64,000 nt of DNA from Siderastrea siderea (Eukaryota > Cnidaria > Anthozoa > Scleractinia > Rhizangiidae): the NCBI GenBank assembly GCA_964030785.1, contig OZ034968.1, positions 66,815,899-66,879,898 of the forward strand. Direction: 5' to 3'. Positions within the stretch are counted from its first letter, which is position 1, and the number at the start of each line of letters is the position of its first letter. The notes beneath the pieces were generated by a model. The model saw only the letters and a list, made by a program, of their open reading frames with translations, was not told the DNA's origin and made no database searches. A program made the translations under genes and the position numbers. Of this stretch, positions 22,601-34,600 are shown piece after piece.

Positions 22601-25600
22601 AAGCTGAACCGTGTTTTAACGGATTATTTTGTGAACAGTTTTCACTGGATTAAAGGTTAGTTGAGCAATTCGAATTTGTCCTTGTATTTCTGACTTATTC
22701 TTACTAAAGTTTTAATTTACGAGCCTGTGATTCTCCGAATTACAATGATGAAATTCAGATTCTGCGGCAATCGCATCTTCCATCGACTCTCGATAGCATT
22801 TCTTTCCTTCGTTTGAAAATCAGTTTTCAGTGGCTTTTTGTTATTGTTATTGGCTTATTATTATTGTTATTGTTTGTTGTAGATCCACTCGCCTGCGGCT
22901 TGTGAATCTACAACACTTTTACAATGTTATGACGAAATTTATCATCAATAAGAGGACAGACGCATAAAAAACTGACGTCAATTTGTTAAATTTCTCTAAT
23001 GTTGACCTTCAGAGTGCTTTAAGCATTTTTAAAAATGGAATCAATTTAAGCTGTCATTAATTTTAATTACTGTGATGTTGGAACCATAAAATTTAAACTA
23101 TTTTAAGTGAAACTTAAGATTCTTTGAAGCAAAATGAGGTAATCTTCATTCAAACCACAGAGCTATTGAGTTGTTGATCAGGTAGATAATATCTATATAA
23201 TATCTATATTCTTATCTTGTGTTTTGTTAATGACCTTTCTTTTAAAGGAGGAATTTTATACATATGCATGAATTGCTGTGTGTAATTATTATCAAGCAAA
23301 CAAAAGATTAATTCTCTGCCTAGAAGTACCTAAAATATCCTAATTCACAGTGACACTTTAGCTTCAACTTGCTCTCAGTTGTTAATATTGTCTCAATTTT
23401 TATATGGGAAAGTTTAAAAACGTTATAGCTCCAGATACTATGATCACCATGGAAGTGCTCTTAGACAAAAACTGTCTGGAGTAGATATTTGAGACAATTA
23501 ACTTGTAAATTTATGCAAGGTGGTTTTGTTGAGGGGTACGTTAAATGATATAAAAAGATCCTTTCTATAGCATCCCAAAGAGCTGTTGTTAGTTAAATGG
23601 CAACTTCTCTCCATACATGTAGATGGTTGCCTTAAGAGAAGGTTTCTTTATATATATAGTAACTATACTTGCTCACATAAATGACTTCTTTTGTTTACAC
23701 TCTAGATCTCCTTAGCTACTGAATGGTCAAAACTGAAATACCACATTCTGTAGAAATAAGGAGGGGAACCAAACATCCAAACATAATAAAAAATTCTCCT
23801 GAGGCTTGACTCACAAACATGTTTTTGTCAATTAGTGTATTTCTTCCTCAAAGGAAATCAATTCATAAAAAATACGTGCGTCAGGCATATAAAACCATTC
23901 TAGAAAATACTGCATTTTCTCTTGGGTGGTCATTGTTAATGAGTTGCTACTGCTGAGTAAACACAAGTTTTAGAACTGTTTTCTTTTATTGACAGCTACG
24001 GATCGGTGGGCATTCAAGTTAGGAAAATCTGAAATGAGTTTTTCTTTAATCAAATTGCATTGATCCTAGGCTAGCCTTTTTGCACTCAGCATTCTCAGTT
24101 AATCCAGGCAGAATTATCCCTTGTGGTGGTCATCAGCTGATTGATGCTTATTTATATTTTTCACCTTCATCAGTTGTTTGAAATCTCCTGTTTGACCTGA
24201 AAAGACATTAAAACTGTAAACCTATAGACACCCAATTATCATCTAGATTGCACTGAAGCTGTTTCTGTTGATACAGATGTGCGGTATCTATTGTCACTGA
24301 ACTGTACATTTTCATATGATAACATTTCAACTAAGATTGTTTTTGACATATTCAATTGAGTCCTCATGAGTGTATTTATGAACTGGCCATTATCCTTGTA
24401 CAGGGCTTAAATATTTGATACAAAAGTTTGAATTTCATGAATTTCAGTCTTAGAAAAGGGAAAATTGATGTTGTCCTGGGTTACAACTTATAGTAGAAGT
24501 CAGTGTGGGTCGCTTGCTGTAGCAGATAGGTCAAAGGCAAATTGTATCCTTCGATGTTTAATGTTTGTTTTGTGAATTTTTATTTTTTAATTGTCACATT
24601 TACAGCTGCTTTCTGGTCACCTGGGATACAGTACTATCCTTAGTTTCCTGCTTCAGTTAGCACCAAAAAATATCTATACATAAATTATGGGTTTGGATAA
24701 GAGTTTCCTTCCCTTCAGGTTAATTTCTGACTTGTACCTACTTTCTGATTTCTCTACGTTGCTCATTTCCAGAGATTTTTACATTTTTAATGACATTATT
24801 TAAGAAAATTTATATTATTAGCCTTTTAGGAGCAAAGGCCAGACTTTGTTGCAGCTGGTCAAATGATGGTTTGTGCATAAAGGTGTTTTGACCTTGGACA
24901 TAATTTCTAGATTCGTTGGTCTACTTTAATTATTTTGCCTTTCTATTCTTTGTGATTCAGTCTGTGGGAGTGGTCCTGAGTTGACTGTGAGTACTTGTTG
25001 ACGTTTAAAGAGTTAGCGAAAACCAGTCGTGAAGTTGTTATCATTAAATCATTTCTTGTTTTTTGATCTGTAAAGTTTTGATTCAGAAAGTTCAATGGTT
25101 ATAAAGACCCAAAAGTTTCTATCTTTTTGGTCAGCTTTTATTGAACAATACACGTTTTTAGGTAATTTATTGAAGGGGTAAGGAATGTACATTGAAGGGA
25201 TTTGGATCTTAAGTTTTTTATGGTTAAAATTCCGCTTTTGAAAACTGGTAGTCTTTGGTTTGTGTGGGATACATGAGAGCATTCTTTTTACCTGGCCTGT
25301 CCATTTAATTTCCAAGACTAGTCAGCTTCTAATTTCTCCTTATGTAAGCAATAAATTATTTACAGGTGTAAAATATAATATTTTCTAGCAAACAGGTAAC
25401 AAAAATACAGAAATCATAAACTACTGATCCTTGCTTTTCAGTTTTAAACTTAAAACTTTTTACATGACTTGTAATTTATCTTTATGTGGTCCCTCTAGCT
25501 AGCAGCCTTGATTCTGAATGGGCCACTCTATGATAATAAAGTTGGCTTGTCTTGTATATGGAATATTGTCTTGAAGTACATTTTGAGCCACCAAATAGTC

Positions 25601-28600
25601 GAAACTAACATTAAAACGCAGTATATTTTGTGTTAGGGAGCCTTTAATTCGTACTCATTAGTAATGCCCAAAGTTGCATTTAAGTTTTGCAATGGTATCA
25701 ATTGTAATATCACAACCAATGTATCCGGCCTGAGAAATGGTAGGAAACAAAGTGATCAACATCTGTCAATCTCAACCCACGAGTGTAATCGTTTTGAATT
25801 TGTTGAACCAAACTTCTTTGTTTCCTGATATATTGATGACAGTGTAAAAATAAGGAACAGTCATGTAAATGGGTTTTGAAGGCTCAGAAGTGCCCTTTTG
25901 CAGGTTTGAAGGGCTTATTTGTGGGAATGGTGGCCCAGTTTTGAGACACAAAGTTGGAACTTACAGGCTTTACATCCTGCTATCTTTTTTTAATTTTTAG
26001 TTCTACCAGACTAAGCAGAATTCAAGAAGGTTTAACATGCAATGAAAATCCATTGGATGGGATCCTTTGTATCCTAGGTAAGGCTGTTGTTTTCAGGTTA
26101 AGAATAATGTCTACAATAATGGTAAGCTTTATTGGGGAGAGCAAAATCACCTGCGAGTGGTTTACATAGTTATCGGTCTACACGAGAACTAAAATGATGA
26201 GAATGTCCTCAGACTTACATGTACAGTGTAAGAAGGACGAAATATTCAGGTTGTCACAAGTGTGAGACAAAGAAAAAATCTGAGTGCCCGATGGGAATTG
26301 AACCCAATTGACTTCCCCCTTGTACACCGGTCAGGCACCCTAACCACTGAACTACTGGAAGACTTCCTCAAACCCATTCACCTGTTGTGTGAGTACTTCT
26401 GTAAAATATTAAAATTCTATTAAAAATTCCACTGCTTCAGCAACCTGCTTGATGGTTTAAGCTTACCGAACACTGACTGAAACTTTACATATAGTCACAA
26501 ATGGTGTTTTTAATATCATGGTACAAATGGTGTTTTTAATATCAATGTAGTTCAGATGGTGCTTTGTAATCTCAGAGAATGGCAAAAATTTCCTTTTTTT
26601 TGTTCTCATGACTTCAGTAATTCTTCTTTTTTTTCCTTCATAGGTGTTGATAGCAGGTACGTGAAATTTTGTAACTACCCCTAAAGTAACCATTTACAAA
26701 CTTCAAGTTTCTCATGAAGATAAAAATTAGGTGAAATAAAACATGCACACATTTGGTTTTTGTTGTAGAAATAATGGCACTGTATTTCACCTAATTTTAT
26801 TTTTCATGTTTTGAACCAAGTGTAGTGCAGGCGCTGAATGTTTTTGCTTGAATTAAGCTTTTGTGTCATTAATTGAAATTTATCAGTAGTGAGTCTGGGC
26901 GGTATGATATCACTGATGCTGGGTGGGAAGTGGCCTAGTGCATTAGTATGAGGGGAATGTAGGAGAAAATTAATCTCTGGGCTGTTGCCTTTGTTTGTGG
27001 GGTGGGGAAGGGGTAACCCCAGTGGGGGGAGGGGAACCCATGTACATGTAATTAAAGTGAGAGATGCTCATCGTTATCTTTTAATGCATGACAGGAAAGC
27101 AAAGCTGATAACTTTTCCCTTTTCAAAAACATTTTTTGTGGTTTTCAAGCACTAGCAAAAAAACTTAACACAGAGCTGGAAGTAATTTTTGGTCATGGGA
27201 CACTTAACTTGTTATTTATTTTATTTATTTATTATTATTTTTCTACTATTTGTGTAATTGAATTGAGTAAGTTTTAAATATCAAATTTAAATTATAAATA
27301 AATTTGGGAATTGCTGTGTGGTTAATGAGATCACCCTATAAAGTATAAACTATAAGAATACTTAAGTTCAACTTGTATACCTACTGATTTTGTGGTGGAA
27401 TAAACGTCTACAGGTACAGTGACTTTCAACAGGTCTTTTCAGTCAAGCTGAGCATAAGAAATTATTTCTAACCCTTCTTCATGTAGTTTCTTGTTCCATT
27501 ACACATCCTGATTTAGTGAACTCTTGACTTTCCTTCATCTCTACTCACATTTTGTTGTTATTACATGTATTTTCAGATACAATAGTGGAACAAAACGGCT
27601 TCTAAATTACTTACTGTTTGGGTTTTGCGATCTTACACCTGCTGATGTGAGGTAAAAAAGAACAAAAACAATTGTGCAGTAAGACCTGTGATAATTATTT
27701 TAACTGACCAAACTACCTATCCACTGGGTCACCCAGCAACCCGCCACCATAACCAACAGACTGAACGACTGGCCAACCAACTGGCTGACTAACTGATTGA
27801 CTGAAACAGACTGGCAGACCAACCAATCAATTGACAGTTGAAGGGCCCGGTGGAAAAAGGGCATAAGTGACGATTTCATTGTTCACACAAACAAAAGGTT
27901 TCTTTTGTAAAAGGATGCTGCTGCGAGAAACTGAGTTTTCCGTGTACGTTATTTCTTGAAAACGAAGTACAAACCAACAAAAAAAAATTGCCGGAATGAC
28001 ATTCTCCAGGTCAAATTAAGCAATTTTCATTTTTTAACCAAATCGTCATGTACGCCCTTTTTTCACTGGGCCCTTCAATTAACCATTTAACACATTTTAG
28101 TACCTATATTCCATTAAAAAGTGTGGTCAAATCTGCTAGTTTACTTTTCTGAGTTTGTGTGAAATTATTCACTTTCCGTCATAGTGACCGGTTGGGCACT
28201 GATTCCCACAATTTAAAGAAAAATTCACTGATTGGTGATTGTATCGTCTTTGTATACATTTATTTTGGATGCGAAATATTCTAATTTGAAGAACCAGTGG
28301 TGTAAAACAGTTTAGTTACTTGTAAATTCAGCCTTGGCCAAGATGGGTTTGCGTTACATGTTACACGTCATCATATTCATGTTCTTGGTTCTCTTTGACA
28401 AAATTTAGAGCCAATCAGCATGCATGAATTCACTCTAGCCAGTTATGGTAAAATCTGATATGCCATGCATTTTCTGATTTCATCCTTGTAGTGGAAATAG
28501 AATCACAGAAGAAGATCTGGAAGGTATTTACAAATGTAGCTCCTGTTTCAACTCAGTTCCTTGGAATGGTACTCAGGAAGATGAACCATTCACTGCCTTT

Positions 28601-31600
28601 CCGAACGTTATGAAATGTTTAATTTCCAGTATTGGATATTGTCACGAAACTTGCATTCGCCAATAAATCCATTCGCTATTTTGCCATTGTGGCTCCTTGG
28701 CATTTATATCAGGAAAAATCTATTCGCTTTTACATTCGCCAATAAAAATCGATTCGCATTCACTGAAATCTTTTCTCAGTAATTTTCCCCCAAGAATGCA
28801 AGCTTTATATGGGAAATAGTGACTGAGCAATCCCAAATGAATTTAGACCGATGCAAGTGAAATGTTTACACAATGTTGATATCAACTTGATTATTTTTGT
28901 CTATTTTGTGGTGGCGACACCGTACGGCAAAACAAACCAGAGTTAGCATTCTGTACAAAATTACGAATCCACATCACTTCCGTCAGTGAGAATGGAGGAT
29001 AAGCTATGGCTAGAACAGTGAAAATGTACATCTACATGTAAATTTGAGGAAACGGTTGCAAAAAAATTGTGCGTCTTTGTCACGTTGTTTTGAATACTAA
29101 ACGCTAACAGACCCTAGAAATTCTTCTAGAATTTCTGACCGCTAGGACATTGATTATATATTTTTCCAGAACCATACCTGGCTTCCAGGAATCTTTAGGC
29201 ATAGCAAAAAGTAAAAAGTATATGTAAACACACCTTCAGAAAACCAAGGTAAAAGAAACTGAAAAATAATACGTTAATTAAAAAAAGAAAAAAAAATGCC
29301 CAGTCTGCGTGGTCTGCACAGTTTGCACAGTCTGCAGTCTGCAGTCTGCGTTTTAACATGACCACTCCTGATGTAAGAAAGGCATGATCAAATCTTGATT
29401 ATAATGAAGTTTGTTGTCCCATTATAAGACAGCTCTTGTGTAGTTCTGATATCTATATGAACTCTGGAAATTGGCAACTTTTTACCCCGCCGTCAGGACG
29501 GGGTCCAGTAATACCCATTTTTTTTCCGTGGTTTTTTTTTTTGGGTGGTCACTTGCCCCAGACCTCCGGTTTTCGCGCGGCCAAACAAATACTCGTCGTG
29601 TCTTTCGCTATACAGGCAAGGGCTTTTATCTTGAGTGACCGTAACATATTTTACACCCCGGGGGGGGGGGGAAGGGGGGGGGGGGAGAACAACGGCAGGG
29701 TCTAATGCCCCGGGGGCTTTTCTTGTTAACTACTTATCTTTATCTTAACTTCTTTTAAAAATTGCTCTGATAGCTTCCTATTTTGGTTAGGTCTGTGACC
29801 TTCGGGTGCAATCTTGCAATATAAAATTAATTTAGATATGTTGTCTGTTTGTTGCCAGATGTTGTGGTGGTTGTGAAGGCAGAAAGTGTCCATGTTTACT
29901 GCAATCCTCTTAACTATCCTCATCTGCTTCCCTACATTGCACATTGGAGAAATCTACACATCCACTGCTTGAACAAGGAAGAGGTATGATATTACCTAGC
30001 GATACTGTCCAATAGAAGATATGGATTTTAGTTATGTATCCTCAAACCTTGAACATTTTGAATTAACAGTAATGTTTTCATACTAGAAACAAGCTAGGAA
30101 GTGGGTCACTGTACCTGGTAACACATCCATTTAGAAACAGATTTTTAAAGTCAACAAATTCCAAATGTATTACAAAACTGTATTTGGCTGGTATCCTGTA
30201 CTTAATGCGAGGAGTTGCTAATGTCCCAAACATAGTTTATTCACAGGAAAAGAAACACGACACATGTCGGTAACTCACACTTTTCTAAATCCTGAGATAA
30301 CAATCTAGTTAAAAACATGTGACTACCAGTAAATACTTGAAACTTGGAATATCAAGCTAAAATAGCCTCACAAATGTTCCATGGAATGTTTGTTACCATT
30401 CAGGCCACATAATACATGTAAGACAGAAAGGATCTGATGACCTGTGATTACATTCGCAATCTCTTGAGAAAACTAAACTTTACACACAAGTAAGCAAGAA
30501 CAAACAAAATGGCGGCCAGGTAAAAAGCATGGCGACTAAGCAGTTGCTAAGTGCATCTTACTTGCTAAGCGCACCTTGTAGTGTTAGAAAGTGGACTATG
30601 TATTCACAGGTAAAATGGTGTCATATGAAGTAACTCTTTCTCTGCCCACACACTTACACTGCATGTGCATTGGATCTCAGGTTCACGTGCTAATGGTAGC
30701 CAGGTTTAGTTAATGCATGTTCATTCAATCTCAGTGTTACAATGTACATGTATACGCTAGTGTGCTAGGTTTAATTGTATTTGAAAAACGGTGCAGTAAA
30801 CCTCTTTTCTTTAACAAATTGTGATGCTTAATTTTAAGTATGAAGATGATGAGGAAAGGGCAGAAGAATTCAAGATCACAAGCTTTGTCTCCATGGTGAA
30901 TGGCTGTGATTGTCTTGGCATACCATACGGAGGTGAGAATTATTCATGTGCCTCCTAAAATTTTGCAAATGTGTAAGTTGTTTACCTGTATGAATGGTCC
31001 CCCTATCCCCATCACAGTAGGAGTACTACATGTACTTTCATACAGGATCCCCCCACCCTGCCAGACATCCTTGGATTTTCCATTTTTTAAAGCAAATTGT
31101 TTGACCCTTAGCCACAAAATCTGTCTCAGTTCTCCTGAAGTGCAATAGACATCTCCCACTCCCTGTAAAAAAAATTGTCAGAAGCAAATTTGCACGTTCA
31201 AACAGATTCTTTGAAAACTAAACCATCTGTAGTTACACTGTAAGTTTAAGTTTGTTTATGCTGTGAAGGAAGAATGTTTCAGCTTGTTTGATGCTTAGCC
31301 TGTTGAGCATTTTAAAAAGCTGCAAGTGAATCTATGCTAACACTACATGATGATCCATGATATGGAGTAATCCCAGGAACTTTCTGATGTTTCAATTAGT
31401 CTTATTAATTTTTTGCTTGTGCCTGTAGAGCCAACCATTGGTGACAAACTGCCTCCTTTTGATCCATTTGTTCTGGAAAAGTGGCCTTTAATTCAAGCAT
31501 TTGCCTTGGAAGGCTTTGGAAGGTACTGGAGTACACAATAATCAAACTGTGTTTGAATACAGGGATGGCGCAGTGGTGAGAGCACTCGCCTCCAATCAGT

Positions 31601-34600
31601 GTGGCCCGGGTTCGACTCCTGGTCCTGGTGTCAAGGACGAGAACCAACAACAAACTCAACCCACATATTATGCGGGTTGAGTTTGTTGTTGGTTCTCGTC
31701 GTTGCTCCGAGAGGTTTTTCTCCAGGTACTTCGGTTTTCCCCTCTTCTCAAAAACCAACATCTCCAAATTCCAATTCGCTCTTCAGTCTCCCCGATTAGT
31801 CGTGCACAGTTGTGCACGGCTATAAGACTGATACTATGATAAAGTTGTTTGTTTGTTGTTTTGTTTTGTTGTTTGTTTTAATAGAGCATTAAGAAATCCA
31901 TTGGTATTTTACAACCGTACATGAATACATACATGGATAAGTTTGTGTACATGCAATATTGTATATGTGTATGAGTCTGTATTAATGTTTCTTAGAATTA
32001 ATGATCTGTCATTTCTAATTATTTGCCAGCCTTTCATTAGTTCTTGAGGTCTTCTTTGCCAAATAGCATGACAAGTCTGAGTATGTACGTGTTTCTTTTA
32101 TTCATAACAATGACATTGTTTGTGATATCTTCCTCCTTAGTGGTGGATTTTTCACTATGAAACACAAGGTAAGAAAAGAGTCAAGTATTTAAAAAGTGTT
32201 GCATAGTTGAATTTAAAAAAGGGCTACACTTTGAAGTCACATAAAAGGGCTGCACTGCCAAAAATTGTGGCTTTTCTTCACAATGTAGCTTACTGGCATG
32301 GAAAACTTCTTATTTGTGCAATCAAACCTGTACTAATGAATAGCTCTGTAAACAAAGGGACAACGCTCTGAAGCAATCACCCTGTTATGGTCCTAGCCAC
32401 AGAGTAACACTATCTAAGGGTACACTCCATCATGATCAATTGTGATTTAAATGTATACTAAGTCACCATACACACTTCCACCTTTTAAAGTCTTTTTAAG
32501 TTAAGCATCTATAAGTTCTGTTACTACACCTGTCCATTGGCAAAAGTTATGCATTGCCCACTGTCTTTTTTTTTACTATGACGCTTTTGGACGAATTAAA
32601 TTTTTTATATTTGATGAATTGTTGTTATCATATCATTCTTTGGGAAATGTTTTTAATGTTATTAGGTTGTTGATGTGACTCCACATTTGGACAAAATCTA
32701 TGGTTTACTGGACCCTGTGACTGTGGAAACGCTCATCAATGAGGTAAATACACCTTATGAGGGTCCAAAGAGTGATACCCTTGAATATTTTATGAGTAAA
32801 ATATTGTGAAATGAATCAAATGCCTATACACCCTCATTAAATCACCCATTTTTTGTTTTTAATTACAGCAATTTAGAGTGCAAATGTTCACCAAAAGAAA
32901 TGTCCTCCTGATTGTAGATTATGAAAAGAAAAAAAAAACCTGTCTAAAATCTACTTTTGGGAAAGAAGAATGGTTCATTGTATTCAACAGCAGTTGTATA
33001 ATGCAGCTGGATATTTGTCACTCAGTAAAACCTTGCTGTAGTTGAGCTTGTAATAGCATGACAAAGTACTAGTACTCGTAGTTATTGTTACTGGTTGTTA
33101 TTGTCCTCAGACACTTCCATTATTTGAGCGCCACTGCAAATCTGTTCTGACAAATGTGGATGCAGAAAGGTCAGTGTAAGAATTCCGGGCAAGAAATCAG
33201 TGCAATTCACTGCAAAGCCAAGTTGACTATTACTCAAACCATTTACTTAAACCATTTTCATGGTGGTATGAGATTTATTATACAACAGATTATAATTGAT
33301 TTCAATAATGATGCACTGATGCACAATACCATTAAATAAATGCCTTTTTGCCACAGTTTCCCTGCCCCTACCCTCCATTCTGTAACAGTTAATCGTAACC
33401 AGTCAGAATTCATGTTATGCGAGGAAAATGTTATAAATTCTATAATACACATTATTATTCCATTGTCAATAATATGCGTGGTCATTTTACTCATCGCTAG
33501 CATTTTTCCTTGCCCCTGCAGGGCTTAGAAAAATACTACACAACTTGTGAAATATCTGCATGTATTTTCTACCAAAACACTGAGTAAGGTGTATGTATTA
33601 CTTAAGTGGCTTCATAATGTTATAAATTTTTGTGATTTGACCTGTGAGTAAATGTTAAATTAATTTATTGTCTTTGTGCATAAAAACATTTGTAAGGAAT
33701 ACTTTTTAGTCCTTTAATTGTGGTTTGAAGAGTAAAGGCCCTTCCTTTCTATTGCAGCTTGAGTGAACTGCTTAAAGTGGCAGAGAGAAGTTTAAGTGAG
33801 GTACATTTTTCATAGTTGTGGAAGCACCCTGATCAAGTTGTTGGTGGAACTAGAAAATTAAATGGATGACTCAAATTTCAAGTTTCAGGCATGAAAAGAG
33901 CCTGTTCATCACCTTGTCATAGCTGGGAAAAACCTGGTCCATGTTCACACTTGAGCAGTATATTGTATGTCTCAATTAACTTGAATCATGATGATTATTA
34001 TAATATTTAAAATAATTTTACTTAGTCTTGACTTTTTTCTTGTAGCCCATTGTGAGTTACTTTACCCATGGACACATTGCAGACAAAGACAGCATCAAGA
34101 GGTATGGTTGCAAACAAATTTAGCTACTCCGAATGTTTCTCACTCGTACTGAAGAAATATAACTGCAAGTAAGGTACTGTATTATAGGAACTCAGCATTA
34201 CGTGTAGTTCCCCCTTCAGGGGTGGTACTCCCTATAATGGCCTATTTGGGGAGGCTCTGCCCAAAGGGGTAGGGATTTCACAAGCTGAAGTATATAAAAG
34301 GGTAGGGAAATCTGTCATTTAGGTATTTTAAAAGGCCTTTGATTACCGGTAAAACGTTTCTAGTACATAATAATATTGTTTTTTGGTTAACATCTTTTCT
34401 GGTAATACTGTTCTCCCCTAGTAAGGTTTAGAAAAGGGATGCAGTGTTCTTCACTAGGTATGTGAACGGGGTACCATTTTTCAAGGGAAGGTATGCGAAA
34501 GGGGTACCTTTTCTGTCAAAAATGGTATAATTATAAAAGGGTAAGGGGTTGGACCTCGGGGCGGAGCTTCCCCGTATAAAACTTTGTTGAGACCCACCCC

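Larger units (their letters stand above)
16784..26000 (+). other. DNAAF9 intron 1 (9.2 kb) hosting repeats and a possible nested gene
   Basis: Donor GTTAG|GTAAGT and acceptor TTTTTAG|TTC are in phase (AG + T gives Ser). Besides the elements listed separately it contains a direct repeat of AATAAGAGGACAGACG (near 22364 and 22949), each preceded by TATCGTC or TATCATC. I see nothing further in 16.8-18.3 kb, 21.6-22.3 kb and 23.0-25.9 kb beyond AT-rich intron. First introns this long often hold enhancers, but I have no motif evidence for one. Confidence 0.7.

Noticed and set aside
26283..26360. Functional tRNA gene on the minus strand
   Set aside because: A- and B-boxes are present but the acceptor and anticodon arms do not pair; a SINE head is more likely.
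31563..31640. Functional tRNA gene
   Set aside because: The tRNA-like head is followed by a SINE body and tail and lacks a pairing acceptor stem.
31405..31767. 120-codon minus-strand frame
   Set aside because: It mixes antisense DNAAF9 exon 8 with the SINE hairpin.
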